A stretch of DNA of 54,915 bases from a virus, in the IMG/VR virus record IMGVR_UViG_3300025115_000013, positions 1 through 54,915 of that record; one strand, written 5' to 3'. The notes under the pieces are model-generated. The model did not search any database. It was not told the DNA's origin and was given only the letters and a program-made list of their open reading frames with translations. Position numbers and translations under genes: made by a program. Below, in pieces: positions 32,748-40,891 of the stretch; position 1 is the stretch's first letter; each line of letters opens with the position of its first letter.

Positions 32748-32858
32748 CATATAGAAGTAGATTGAACGGCGTAGGTTATAGTGCCGCTCATCTGGCAGGA
32801 CGACTTGAGAACGCTTCGGCTGCCACCGTATGGCCTCTCGTCAATCTGCTTTTATATG
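32748..32858 (-). ncRNA. Structured element E0 before tRNA-Leu
   Basis: An 18-nt terminal stem (CATATAAAAGCAGATTGA against TCAATCTACTTCTATATG, 16 of 18 pairs) closes a region with inner helices: GACGA/TCGTC, GCCA/TGGC, and CGGC/GCCG. No coding frame. The right arm runs into the CCA end of tRNA-Leu. Confidence 0.6.
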
Positions 32859-32940
32859 GTGCCCGGGGCCGGACTCGAACCGGCACGCCATAAGCGAGGG
32901 ATTTTAAGTCCCTTGCGTCTACCTATTTCGCCACCCGGGC
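32857..32940 (-). tRNA. tRNA-Leu(TAA)
   Basis: Anticodon arm AGGGA-CTTAAAA-TCCCT with a long variable arm (class II), acceptor GCCCGGG/CCCGGGC, CCA encoded. Confidence 0.94.
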
Positions 32941-33121
32941 ATAAATTCTTAAAGATCAATTACTACCTTACTGCACTACTTATGCTTTATATTATACAGG
33001 AATTTTATTTATTGTCAACCTATTTTCAAACTGTTTTACTACGTTATCAAATTCTTCATTAGTGATACTCTTTGCTTTTGCTTTGCAATATATCTAAGTA
33101 TATACCTTTATAAAATTTTGT

Positions 33122-33742
33122 CTATTGTTTTGGACAAGATTCTAATTTTTCAATTTCATCTAACAATTGTAAAATTCTCCCAACAATTCCTTCGCTGTAC
33201 GTTCTGTTAAACACCGATTCATCACTGCCCGGAGACGAAACAAGTTGACATATACTTGATAGTATCGGGTACTGTATTCGAACCTCCCATTCACCATTTT
33301 CTGTCATTGATAATGAATGGGAGTTGCGTGTTGGGATGTTCAATGAATGAAATAATTTTTCTTTTTCATGATCGATATCCATATTATACGAACCGAAGTT
33401 AAAAAGTACCCCGTTTTTTAACATCTCAACCCCGTTTATAATCATTGACGAGATAGTCAATGACATATTTTCTACTATTTTATTATCAACACATACTACA
33501 TCGTTATCTGTTTTGTTACAGAATTTAATAGATAGAAAAAACTCAGACTGAATCGGGTCAACGGTAGTGCTAGTAATCTCTGCTTCGTTAATAACCAGGT
33601 CATTAAAAATTACGTTATTGTTAATACTAACGCAAACCAAAGGCCAGTTAGTTTTAGCCGAAACCGAAGCTAATTTTAAAATAACGTCGGCTTTTTTATG
33701 ATTGTATAATTCTTTTATCTCAGGCGGAATTAGTGTTTTCAT
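33122..33742 (-). CDS. Hypothetical protein, 206 aa
   Basis: A soluble protein with beta-rich N-terminal two-thirds and a helical C-terminus (VGRILQLLDEIEKLE). It is not recognised. It overlaps the radical SAM gene upstream by 23 nt, so the two are coupled and may act together. The 180 bp downstream to tRNA-Leu hold no gene I can see. Confidence 0.6.
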   Translation of the reverse strand: MKTLIPPEIKELYNHKKADVILKLASVSAKTNWPLVCVSINNNVIFNDLVINEAEITSTTVDPIQSEFFLSIKFCNKTDNDVVCVDNKIVENMSLTISSMIINGVEMLKNGVLFNFGSYNMDIDHEKEKLFHSLNIPTRNSHSLSMTENGEWEVRIQYPILSSICQLVSSPGSDESVFNRTYSEGIVGRILQLLDEIEKLESCPKQ

Positions 33743-35216
33743 AATAATTGTCTAAATACTTTTGTAAATTGACCTCAATTTGTGTTAAATTTAAAAGTTG
33801 TTGATTACCAACAAAATATCCTAATTCAACCGTTACAAAGTGCTGTATAAGTCGTCTCCTAACTCGCTCGGGATACGTATACAACGGATCCGACTTAACA
33901 GTCCAGAATACTTTAGAATCTGCATTTTCAATTTGATACTTGTCTTTATTTTTTACTAAAGGCATAAATTCATTCAAAAACAAAGGGGGGCCCATATCTA
34001 TCCGTACTGTCCCATTTGCTACGTATTTTTGACAAGCTATGATAAACCGAAGAGTATTTAGAAACCTCTCTTCCGTTTCATTATAAAACCCCGAAAACAT
34101 CAACAATGTTGATTTAAGATTGTGTTGAGATAGTTGCTCTAGTTCATCTAATGTATCTTCTACCGTAACTTGCTTTCTCATTGCAGCCAGAACGTCGTTA
34201 TCTCCACTTTCTGTGCCTATAGTTAGATTATGTGCACCCGATGATACCAGTAAACTATAATGATCTGCTCGCAGTTTGCTCTGCGGCCTTGTTATGTATT
34301 GACCGATCCACGTAATTTTTTTATCGTTTGATGAATTATAATCTGATATTTTTTCTAATAATTCATAAAAAGTTTTTGTAGACCCATTTACTAAACTATC
34401 AGTAAAATCAAAATTGTATATCTGATACCGGTTAATTTGTAGTACCATTTCAGAAAATACATCGGTTGCTGTTCTATACTTGTATTTTCCAAAAAATCCT
34501 GCAACATCACAGAACGTGCAGTCCCTAACACACCCTGTACTACCTGTAATAAGCAGAGCTTTATTTCCGTGCCATAGATATAGATCTAGATCATAATCAT
34601 CATAATTAGGCACCGGGGATGTGTAGTTACTGTTAACAATGTTAAATTTATCAAAGGTACAATCTGCCGTGTTGCTTCTGACTTTGGTCGACAAAATTTT
34701 CGGTAACTCGGTAAACTCATTACTAAGAATTGCATAATCCGCGAACTTTTTATTCGAAAGCAAGGCATGGAACTGCGTTGATTCCTCAAGTCTTGATATT
34801 AGCCCAGTTAACGAAGTGCTATTAATTATAGCTCCTTTTCCTCCAATTATAACTGTAACTTCCGAAATAGTTTTAATGTATTTAGATAGTACAAAAGCTG
34901 CTCGCTGCTGTAAATTAGAGAACACACTAAGACCCACAATTGTGGTCTTATTGTTAATATAAGTGTCATACACATACTTTGCCCACACAGTTAACGATTC
35001 TATGTCTTCAATGGTTACCTCGTAAGGTTCAAAGATTTTTACCTCATTGATATATCTATCTAAACGTCTGTTACATTTGTTAAATAGATCTATCCCTAAG
35101 TCAATGGTTTTGCAAGAAAAACCATAGCTTTCTACTGCGCCTTTTAGTATTGCAGGAGCAGCAGGTGGCTTTTCATTAAATGCTGAAGGCAACGAAAAAA
35201 TTATAATATCAACCAT
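33720..35216 (-). CDS. B12-binding-type radical SAM protein
   Basis: The radical SAM cluster is CVRDCTFC near residue 230. The N-terminal ~180 residues have the layout of a cobalamin-binding domain (DIIIFSLPSAFNEKPP start, GLSVFSNLQ, VIIGGKGA), as in B12-dependent radical SAM enzymes. IGTESGDN matches the SAM-contact region. The start is taken as ATG 35216; a GTG at 35243 is also open. Such enzymes often methylate or build side chains; the substrate is unknown. Confidence 0.85.
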   Translation of the reverse strand: MVDIIIFSLPSAFNEKPPAAPAILKGAVESYGFSCKTIDLGIDLFNKCNRRLDRYINEVKIFEPYEVTIEDIESLTVWAKYVYDTYINNKTTIVGLSVFSNLQQRAAFVLSKYIKTISEVTVIIGGKGAIINSTSLTGLISRLEESTQFHALLSNKKFADYAILSNEFTELPKILSTKVRSNTADCTFDKFNIVNSNYTSPVPNYDDYDLDLYLWHGNKALLITGSTGCVRDCTFCDVAGFFGKYKYRTATDVFSEMVLQINRYQIYNFDFTDSLVNGSTKTFYELLEKISDYNSSNDKKITWIGQYITRPQSKLRADHYSLLVSSGAHNLTIGTESGDNDVLAAMRKQVTVEDTLDELEQLSQHNLKSTLLMFSGFYNETEERFLNTLRFIIACQKYVANGTVRIDMGPPLFLNEFMPLVKNKDKYQIENADSKVFWTVKSDPLYTYPERVRRRLIQHFVTVELGYFVGNQQLLNLTQIEVNLQKYLDNYYENTNSA

Positions 35217-35315
35217 ATCTAGTATATATCCCTTAACTAACACATCACAAGATCTTATTTTCTTTAAACAATTTTACTAAATAAATAATATACATACTTC
35301 ATATGGAGAAATAAT

Positions 35316-35663
35316 ATGAGACTTTCTTGTTACAAACATTCGACCTTGGTTTTTTCGTCCACCAACGAAGCCCTCGATAGTATCTTCCTTTCTGTCAGAG
35401 AATCATTCCCTGCCAACATCAGTGAAATTCTTATTAATACAACTAACCGAAATTTATCTTTTTACTTACCAAAATCAAAGATTTTAGTTGTTTGCAGCGA
35501 AAATAACGCATATCCGCCCGAGATGGTCAACGCTCACAAATGGCCAGCAGATTCCAAATGGATACAAGTAAATGTACACGAGTTATCATTTGATGAGATA
35601 ACTGAACTTAAAAATGCACCCGAGTCTGATGCAGCTTTTAATGCATGTGGATACACAAAGTAA
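35316..35663 (+). CDS. Hypothetical protein, 115 aa
   Basis: A plus-strand gene with a GGAGAAATA site and a late-promoter-like CTAAATAAATA about 40 nt upstream. The protein is compact and mixed alpha/beta; it is not recognised. It starts a two-gene plus-strand unit with the gene at 35668. Confidence 0.62.
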   Translation: MRLSCYKHSTLVFSSTNEALDSIFLSVRESFPANISEILINTTNRNLSFYLPKSKILVVCSENNAYPPEMVNAHKWPADSKWIQVNVHELSFDEITELKNAPESDAAFNACGYTK

Positions 35664-35667
35664 ATAA

Positions 35668-36381
35668 TTGTTTAGGTTAGGTTTCCTTATTGCATCAGCT
35701 ATCAATACACGCTTCGGCGTGTATGATACTGCTTCTCGTTTGCAGCAAACATTAGACACTATAGCAAGCATCAAAGCTCGCTGTAAAGATCCACACATTA
35801 CGTTAATCGAGATGGCTGCAATCCCGTTAACAGATGAACAACGAGCTACGTTAAAAGCCAGTGTTCATGTGTTGATAGAATTTTCTAACGATGAAGTTGT
35901 AAAACAAATATCTAAGAGCAACAACTGGAATATTATTAAGAACATGACCGAAATGCTTTGTTTCCGCCACGCCTTAAAACTTATGCAAGGCACAGAGTTT
36001 TACAAAGAAGTTACTCGTTTTGTAAAAGTGTCTGGGCGGTATAAACTAAACACCGACTTTAAAGAAAGTGTTATGAAGAAAGCCGGCGATCGTGTAGTCT
36101 TTGCCTCACGCCGTAAAAGTCAATTCCCATCTAACATTACCAAAGGTGTAACTGAACAATTCATGAGTCGCTGCTGGAGTTTTCCTGCTAAAGATATTGC
36201 TGCGGTAGAAAAAATGTACGAAGCGATGCTCAACCATATGCAGCAAGTACTAGGGCAAGGTGGTTACATAGATATCGAACATTTGTTGTTTACTTACAGC
36301 AAAATGTTCGACATATACGAAGTTAAAAAAGTTGGTGTTGAAGGTAATATTGGTCCGAACGGTGCTTTAGTTAGAGACTAG
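35668..36381 (+). CDS. Conserved hypothetical, possible glycosyltransferase-like, 237 aa
   Basis: The N-terminus FRLGFLIASAINTRFGVYD resembles small phage proteins of the nucleotide-sugar transferase type, and RYKLNTDF and SRCWSFPA look like conserved loops. No catalytic DxD is clear. There is no nearby ATG, so TTG 35668 is the best start. The 3' end overlaps the convergent GT-like gene by 4 nt, which supports a surface-glycan context. Confidence 0.5.
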   Translation: MFRLGFLIASAINTRFGVYDTASRLQQTLDTIASIKARCKDPHITLIEMAAIPLTDEQRATLKASVHVLIEFSNDEVVKQISKSNNWNIIKNMTEMLCFRHALKLMQGTEFYKEVTRFVKVSGRYKLNTDFKESVMKKAGDRVVFASRRKSQFPSNITKGVTEQFMSRCWSFPAKDIAAVEKMYEAMLNHMQQVLGQGGYIDIEHLLFTYSKMFDIYEVKKVGVEGNIGPNGALVRD

Positions 36382-37145
36382 AAGTAAAAGCACCCGGGAC
36401 GATTAAAAAAGCACTCATTTTCTTGTAACGTTCTACGAGCACTAAAAGTTTCTAACACTGTCTCTTTACCTAGACCTTGTGCAATGCTGTAAGTAAAAGT
36501 TTGGTTACTTAAGAAGCCGTCGGCTCCCGCAATAACTTGCGCTAACTCTAAGAAATCTTTAACTGGGTAATACGGAATATCTACACCAAACGTATTCTTA
36601 AAATCTTCGTGTTCTTGCGGTAGCCCAACAAATACCCCGTCTGTAGTTAACCGATTGGTCATGATTAAATTCATCCAGATGTTGTTAGTATTTGGTGCTG
36701 CACTTCTCCATCGTGGACTTCGAGCAACAACAAACTTCGCAACACGTTTGGGATTAGGCACTGTTAACCAAGGTTTAATAAGATCAGCATCTGTAAACGG
36801 AATGTTGAACGTTGTATAGAATGCACCTAAGAAATTACCTTTGTACTTGCTATGAATAACGCCGCGAAACTCGTCTAAATCTACGTCAATCTTATGTGTC
36901 TGTTCGTCGTAAACTGCTACTGAATTAATATACTCCTGGGCTTCTAATAGAGGCTTTAGTAAGCCAAAGTCTTTCTGTGATAACTTACCTACGTACTCAG
37001 GTGGAACTCCGCCATTTCCATATTTTTGTATCACGTTAGGTATATTGTTTAACTTAACGAAATAACCCCCTCGACCGTAGTGTTTAACTACTGCAAGTGA
37101 ATAAATTAGATCGCCTAAGTTTCCGGAATTAGAGAATGTTTTCAT
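36378..37145 (-). CDS. Glycosyltransferase-like protein (GT9/GT-B style)
   Basis: The 255-aa protein starts SNSGNLGDLIYSLAVVKHYG, the loop typical of heptosyltransferase-like GT-B folds. The C-terminal part has FVGLPQEHEDF and GFLSNQTFTYSIAQGLGK, as in the donor-binding half of that family. It probably transfers a sugar; donor and acceptor are unknown. Confidence 0.68.
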   Translation of the reverse strand: MKTFSNSGNLGDLIYSLAVVKHYGRGGYFVKLNNIPNVIQKYGNGGVPPEYVGKLSQKDFGLLKPLLEAQEYINSVAVYDEQTHKIDVDLDEFRGVIHSKYKGNFLGAFYTTFNIPFTDADLIKPWLTVPNPKRVAKFVVARSPRWRSAAPNTNNIWMNLIMTNRLTTDGVFVGLPQEHEDFKNTFGVDIPYYPVKDFLELAQVIAGADGFLSNQTFTYSIAQGLGKETVLETFSARRTLQENECFFNRPGCFYF

Positions 37146-37173
37146 TTAATTATTTGATTTCTTTAGCCAGAAA

Positions 37174-37748
37174 TTACTTTCGTTTTAATACAACTTCAAT
37201 CGAGCACTCTGTATTTGGTAACAATGTTTGGTCGCCGGCTTGGTCTAAGTCAAAAACTCATTGATTAGTTGTATTTTTCTATCGTAACAGTTGTGGAGAA
37301 TTGCTTTAGCAAATCAATCAAGTTAATAGATACTGGCGACCAACTTCTATCTTTACAGATTGTAAATGTGTGCTTATGATCAGCATTACCTTTACTCGGC
37401 CAAATTCCACGTTCATACATATCTTCATCGGGCAGTTACTATTAAGTACCCCTCTGGTTTTAATACACGCAGCCAGTTAGATAATGCAACCGGTACATCT
37501 ATCATATGCTCTAAGCAATGGCTTGAATGAACAAAATCAAAAGAATTATCCGGAATAGTCTGTAGATACTGAGCATCACCATTCTCTATATCCCAGGAAG
37601 TAATACTGTCTATCCCAATAAACGAGCTCATAACTTTCTCTAGAGAATCGGATCCAGCTCCAACATCTAATCCGTCGCCCACAAAGTAAGCCGAGTGGAA
37701 ATTTCCATCATTGAACCTACGTTTTGCTGCTTTGCTTTGCTCAAACAT
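37174..37748 (-). pseudogene. Frameshifted SAM-dependent methyltransferase
   Basis: Frame 1 (37748-37425) reads a class I methyltransferase: GLDVGAGSDSL (SAM loop), SSHCLEHM and LKPEGYLIVT. It then stops, but another frame continues the family sequence as PDEDMYERGIWPSKGNADHKH to about 37260. A third frame ends DQTLLPNTECSIEVVLKRK at 37174. Two frameshifts have broken the gene. Confidence 0.7.
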
Positions 37749-37754
37749 TAGGAA

Positions 37755-37946
37755 TCATTCTGTGTCTTTAGGAACGCGAACTGCTTTAGAACGGGTTGCT
37801 GCTTCGTGCATTGCAATACCCATCGATCGCATAAAGAAATTATTCTCAGCTTTGGTTTTTCCATGCATTAATGCTGCTTGCCCTTTAATTGACTTATGCA
37901 ACGTCATACCCTTAGGGCACTTTAACGCTTTTTGATTGTCAAACAT
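37755..37946 (-). CDS. Hypothetical basic protein, 63 aa
   Basis: MFDNQKALKCPKGMTLHKSIKG starts a small basic protein; similar short proteins are found in T4-like phages without known role. AAGGA precedes the ATG and CATAAATA late-promoter-like sequence lies about 30 nt upstream. Confidence 0.65.
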   Translation of the reverse strand: MFDNQKALKCPKGMTLHKSIKGQAALMHGKTKAENNFFMRSMGIAMHEAATRSKAVRVPKDTE

Positions 37947-37997
37947 GATATTCCTTTTTAAAAGTAAAAATATTTATGGACTGCACAGGCTACAAAA

Positions 37998-38024
37998 AAT
38001 AAAGGACCCAAAGGGCCTTTATTT
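37998..38024. terminator. Bidirectional terminator
   Basis: The stem AAATAAAGG/CCTTTATTT extends into CCC/GGG around an AAA loop, with A and T runs on both sides, between the HNH gene and the 63-aa gene. Confidence 0.8.
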
Positions 38025-38038
38025 GATTACTCACAAAC

Positions 38039-38599
38039 CTATGTTTCGCGTGCTCTACTATTTTCTGGAACGAACTGTAACAAGAACTCCATTTGATCAG
38101 CAAGAATGTTTCTGTTCTTTAAGATCAATGCTTCTTCTGGAGTTGGTGTGTACGGAACATACAACAACTCAAGTTGGGTGTCCTTTAACAACTTGTCACC
38201 TTTATGGCTGTTGCACTTACGGCATGCACACACTATGTTCATCCACGAATGTTGACCACCCTTTGACGACGGAACAATGTGATCCATAGTTGCTAAGTCG
38301 CCTTTACAGTGGCGGCCGCAGTATGCACACAAGTATCGGTCACGTCGAAATAAGTTTTCAGCAGTTAAAGCCGGAGTCTTATGTCTACGGGAGAACTTAC
38401 TCTTTACCCCAATGATGCTAGGAATAGTAATATTAGATTGTTCTCCAGTCATACGGCTGGTTCCGCCATGGAATGTAAAAGAATGTGATCCGTATTCCCA
38501 AGCTATAAGGTTCTTGTACTTTAAGACTACAGAATCTTGCCAGTGGCTCCACCGTTGTGGGTGGCCGTCAGCAGAACAAATTAATATGTTTGGTACCAC
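38039..38599 (-). CDS. HNH endonuclease, 186 aa
   Basis: Residues about 85-135 hold the HNH core with zinc ribbon: CAYCG, MDHIVPSSKGG, NIVCACRKCNSHKG. The N-terminal part (LAWEYGS...SIIGVKSKF) matches the conserved form of this endonuclease in T4-like phages. It may be a homing enzyme or have a role in DNA processing. Confidence 0.88.
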   Translation of the reverse strand: MVPNILICSADGHPQRWSHWQDSVVLKYKNLIAWEYGSHSFTFHGGTSRMTGEQSNITIPSIIGVKSKFSRRHKTPALTAENLFRRDRYLCAYCGRHCKGDLATMDHIVPSSKGGQHSWMNIVCACRKCNSHKGDKLLKDTQLELLYVPYTPTPEEALILKNRNILADQMEFLLQFVPENSRARET

Positions 38600-38652
38600 A
38601 ATACTACCCCTTTGCTAAAATGGGGTACTCCTATACCCCGGTTAAAAATCTT

Positions 38653-38743
38653 TGGCGGAGACCCAGGGAGTTGAACCCTGTGAGGATATTACTACCCTCT
38701 ACGGATTAGCAATCCGCTGCATTACCGTCCTGCCCGATCTCCG
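38653..38743 (-). tRNA. tRNA-Ser(GCT), second copy
   Basis: Anticodon arm GCGGA-TTGCTAA-TCCGT, class II variable arm, acceptor CGGAGAT/GTCTCCG, T-loop TTCAACT, CCA encoded. It differs in sequence from the copy at 31933. Confidence 0.9.
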
Positions 38744-38798
38744 TTTTCCTACGAACCTTTTCTGGATGATGCTCTGGAAGGGTATCATACTTAAAACT

Positions 38799-38882
38799 TG
38801 GCGGAGGATAATAGACTCGAACTATCAACCTTTCGGTGGGACGGTTTTCAAGACCGTGTGTTGCCCCGCAACCCTATCCTCC
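38799..38882 (-). tRNA. tRNA-Ser(TGA)
   Basis: Anticodon arm ACGGT-CTTGAAA-ACCGT, class II variable arm, acceptor GGAGGAT/ATCCTCC, CCA encoded. Confidence 0.93.
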
Positions 38883-38883
38883 G

Positions 38884-39513
38884 CTATTTTTCGTATAAAC
38901 TCGTAAACCCTTTTCCGTATCTATTTATAGCATACTCTAAGTACTTCTTAATATCTTTCTCAAACAAACAAACTATGTCAGGGTTAGACTGTTGTTTAAT
39001 ATTCCACTGAGGCGTTTTATAGCCTTTGATCTCGTATATTACTCCATTGATCACAAAGTCGGGATAATATTTTCTTTCTTTGCTCTCCCAGATATATGTC
39101 CGAACTTCTTTACACCGTTCAATTAATATATTATGATCTAAATGATAAAGCACAAACGCTAACTCCCAACTAGAATCACAAAAAATATTTTTATACCAAC
39201 CTTTTTTACCTCTGCCAGATCCTTGGCGCAGCCCACCGTTACTTATCTTTGCTTTCTCAGAAATTTTTCGTTTCCTGTCAACTTCCTTTTCGGGCGTTAG
39301 TCCTTTCCCTAAAGTTGATCCCTTAACCCCTTTGTTCCACGCAGTGTGTAACCCAGTTACACCTTTATTCCATGCAGGTAACCCTTTAGGTCTGTGAGCA
39401 TTTGGCGATTTATGTCTCTGTACACGATTCGGATTCTCTTTACAGAAAGGAGAGTGCGCTCCTAACCCACCTGGGTTACTGAATAATCGATTACAATATT
39501 CACAAGTAAGCAT
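38884..39513 (-). CDS. Homing endonuclease, zinc finger plus PD-(D/E)xK-like domain
   Basis: The 209-aa protein begins with a zinc finger (CEYCNRLF, then HSPFC), continues with Trp-Asn-Lys-Gly repeats of NUMOD type (PAWNKGVTG, AWNKGVKG), and ends in a nuclease domain: SSWELAFVLYHL, YYPDFVINGVIYEIKGY. That domain resembles the one in the uvsW intein-gap enzyme. It lies between tRNA-Ser and tRNA-Lys, with CATAAATA late-promoter-like sequence before its start. Confidence 0.82.
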   Translation of the reverse strand: MLTCEYCNRLFSNPGGLGAHSPFCKENPNRVQRHKSPNAHRPKGLPAWNKGVTGLHTAWNKGVKGSTLGKGLTPEKEVDRKRKISEKAKISNGGLRQGSGRGKKGWYKNIFCDSSWELAFVLYHLDHNILIERCKEVRTYIWESKERKYYPDFVINGVIYEIKGYKTPQWNIKQQSNPDIVCLFEKDIKKYLEYAINRYGKGFTSLYEK

Positions 39514-39558
39514 AATATTATTTATGCCTCACAATCAAATCTGCTGCATTAAACCATG

Positions 39559-39774
39559 CTAAAACACTCTGCTTGCAAAATGCTTTAGGCTGGTAGGAGC
39601 ACAGGGATTCGAACCCTGACCTGGCAGATTAAAAGTCTGCTGTGCTTGACCGTTGACACCATACTCCCGTTGTGTTTCCATCTTTTCTTTACGGCGAGTT
39701 GCTTTGGTTGTTTTACCATGAGCACCCGCCTTTCGTTTATGGACATGTATGCCCATTGGGTTTCTTAGTTTCAT
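39559..39774 (-). CDS. Small basic protein overlapping tRNA-Lys
   Basis: MKLRNPMGIHVHKRKAGAHG starts a very basic protein with an AAGGAG site before the ATG, coupled to the 37-aa gene. The first ~35 codons look coding; the rest of the 71-codon frame runs through the whole tRNA-Lys gene (39591-39668). Either the true stop was lost or the frame overlaps the tRNA. Confidence 0.5.
   Translation of the reverse strand: MKLRNPMGIHVHKRKAGAHGKTTKATRRKEKMETQREYGVNGQAQQTFNLPGQGSNPCAPTSLKHFASRVF
39591..39668 (-). tRNA. tRNA-Lys(TTT)
   Basis: Anticodon arm GCAGA-CTTTTAA-TCTGC, acceptor GGGAGTA/TGCTCCT, T-loop TTCGAAT, CCA encoded. Confidence 0.92.
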
Positions 39775-39784
39775 TTGCTTCTCC

Positions 39785-39898
39785 TTAGATAAATTTGTTA
39801 ATGCTATTACGATGCTTACAGCTCATTTTCTTGTAATACTTTCCTTTACACCCTGGGTTACGCTTGTCAGTAAAAACCTTACGATAAAGTGCTTTCAT
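39785..39898 (-). CDS. Small basic protein, 37 aa
   Basis: MKALYRKVFTDKRNPGCKGK is followed by more Lys, Tyr and two more Cys. A good GGGAG site and a sigma70 promoter lie upstream, so it is probably a real early gene. Its basic Cys-containing makeup suggests nucleic acid or metal binding. Confidence 0.65.
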   Translation of the reverse strand: MKALYRKVFTDKRNPGCKGKYYKKMSCKHRNSINKFI

Positions 39899-39919
39899 GT
39901 TGCTCTCCCATAAAATAAT

Positions 39920-39948
39920 AGTTTACTACATTTTGGTTTATTTGTCAA
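39920..39948 (-). promoter_or_regulatory. Sigma70 promoter inside the RNA array
   Basis: Minus strand TTGACA, 17-nt spacer, TAAACT. It would drive the 37-aa and 71-aa genes and tRNA-Lys. Confidence 0.78.
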
Positions 39949-39958
39949 CCGAAAAATT

Positions 39959-40036
39959 TGGCCTCAGAGACAGGACTCGAACCTGCATAATCCTGTTTAG
40001 AAGACAGGTGCCTCATTCCAATTAGACTACTCTGAG
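39959..40036 (-). tRNA. tRNA-Arg(TCT)
   Basis: Anticodon arm CCTGT-CTTCTAA-ACAGG, acceptor CTCAGAG/CTCTGAG, T-loop TTCGAGT, CCA encoded. Confidence 0.93.
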
Positions 40037-40042
40037 ATTGTT

Positions 40043-40120
40043 TGGCAGGGGTAGTTGGATTCGAACCAACGATACTGATTTCAAAGACCAGTGCCTTAGG
40101 CCGGACTAGGCGATACCCCA
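40043..40120 (-). tRNA. tRNA-Gln(TTG)
   Basis: Anticodon loop CTTTGAA, acceptor TGGGGTA/TACCCCT with the first pair open as in tRNA-Gln, T-loop TTCGAAT, CCA encoded. Confidence 0.9.
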
Positions 40121-40126
40121 ACTGTT

Positions 40127-40202
40127 TGGTCGCTAGAGTGACACTCGAAATCACACAGACATCGTTATGAGCGATGCGCTCTCCCTCTTAAGCTATCTAG
40201 CG
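40127..40202 (-). tRNA. tRNA with CAT anticodon (elongator Met or Ile2)
   Basis: Anticodon arm CATCG-CTCATAA-CGATG, acceptor CGCTAGA/TCTAGCG, CCA encoded. The T-arm is irregular. Methionine and lysidine-modified isoleucine cannot be told apart by eye. Confidence 0.82.
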
Positions 40203-40204
40203 TA

Positions 40205-40279
40205 TGGAGTGAGCGACAGGATTTGCACCTGCATAAGACTGGTTTGCAATCAGCCGCCTAGCTATTCAGCCACGCTCAC
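40205..40279 (-). tRNA. tRNA-Cys(GCA)
   Basis: Anticodon loop TTGCAAA with a weak stem, acceptor GTGAGCG/CGCTCAC, T-loop TGCAAAT (G at position 55), CCA encoded, 2 nt from the next tRNA. Confidence 0.82.
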
Positions 40280-40421
40280 ATTGTATTTGTATGCTCTGCT
40301 GTCTCTACTCAGCTCTAGTGCGTAGCTGCACACCCTTGACAGTCCCTAACTTGTTGCTTACGGGATTTCTCTGTTGTCAGTCCTAGTTTATCGCTAGTCC
40401 GGTTCCTAGGTAGGAACATTC
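40280..40421. other. Hairpin-rich spacer
   Basis: No gene. Inverted pairs such as TGACA...TGTCA and CCTAG...CTAGG suggest folded RNA of the same kind as the larger elements near 46 kb. Confidence 0.35.
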
Positions 40422-40498
40422 TGGTGCCCTGCTTCAGAGTCGAACTGAAACACACTCACTTTTGAAGAGAGCCGCTTTACCAAATTGCGTAGCAGGGC
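40422..40498 (-). tRNA. tRNA with CAA anticodon in a class I body (or TCA)
   Basis: Acceptor GCCCTGC/GCAGGGC, D-arm CGC/GCG, T-arm TTCAG/CTGAA and CCA are good. The best anticodon register is CTCTC-TTCAAAA-GTGAG, giving CAA (leucine), but the variable loop has only 5 nt, unlike normal tRNA-Leu. Shifting by one gives TCA, an opal-reading Trp-like tRNA, with a poorer stem. Confidence 0.75.
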
Positions 40499-40505
40499 AG
40501 TATTA

Positions 40506-40580
40506 TGGTGCTCAAGTAAGGAATCAAACCTTAGACTCTGTCGTACCAAGACAGCGGTATACCATTTACCTACAAGAGCA
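40506..40580 (-). tRNA. tRNA-Thr(GGT)
   Basis: Anticodon arm CTGTC-TTGGTAC-GACAG, acceptor TGCTCTT pairing TTGAGCA, T-loop TTTGATT, CCA encoded; it abuts the next gene. Confidence 0.85.
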
Positions 40581-40677
40581 TGGTGGACTATGAAGGAATC
40601 GAACCTTCGAGCTGCCGTCGCATATTCAGTACCATACTTAAAGGGAATCGAACCCCAATACTCGCCATTTATAGCCC
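40581..40677 (-). tRNA. Composite tRNA-like gene with two T-arms
   Basis: The ends are good: acceptor GGGCTAT/ATAGTCC (7 of 7), discriminator A and CCA, T-arm GAAGG-TTCGATT-CCTTC. Inside is a second T-arm-like hairpin (GGGG-TTCGATT-CCC) and no normal anticodon arm, so the length is 97 nt. If that inner loop is the anticodon loop it would read CGA. It is a fusion, an interrupted tRNA or a decayed one. Confidence 0.6.
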
Positions 40678-40683
40678 AGTTAC

Positions 40684-40755
40684 TGGTCCCCGCAGTAGGA
40701 TTCGAACCTACACAAGCTGGTTTAGGAAACCTGCTGCTGCTCCATCAGTGCGGAG
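40684..40755 (-). tRNA. tRNA-Arg(CCT)
   Basis: Anticodon loop TTCCTAA with stem CAGGT/ACCAG (one mismatch), acceptor CTCCGCA/TGCGGGG, T-loop TTCGAAT, CCA encoded. Confidence 0.85.
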
Positions 40756-40761
40756 ATTAAT

Positions 40762-40885
40762 TGGTGCCGAGAGTAGGATTCGAACCTACAGTGATTGCCA
40801 AATCTAGCATTCTCTTGCGGAGAATACAACGGAATCGAACCGTATAACGCCTGCCGGCGTGTGTCTACCGTTTCACCATCCCAGC
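40762..40885 (-). tRNA. Interrupted leucine-type tRNA, 124 nt
   Basis: Ends GCTGGGA/TCTCGGC, CCA, and T-arm GTAGG-TTCGAAT-CCTAC are canonical, and the D-arm (GGTGAAACGGTAGACAC) is of tRNA-Leu type. Between D-arm and the presumed anticodon region lie about 50 extra nt forming three hairpins: ACGCC-GGCA-GGCGT, ACGG-TTCGATT-CCGT and ATTCTC/GAGAAT. The anticodon cannot be read with confidence. Confidence 0.62.
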
Positions 40886-40891
40886 AATTTT

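Noticed and set aside
31823-33062. Many plus-strand open frames with repeated GxRTRT or GGRTGTRTP-like and NRRHTD-like peptides
   Set aside because: They are antisense translations of tRNA T-arms and anticodon arms on the minus strand; the same peptide motifs recur at every tRNA.
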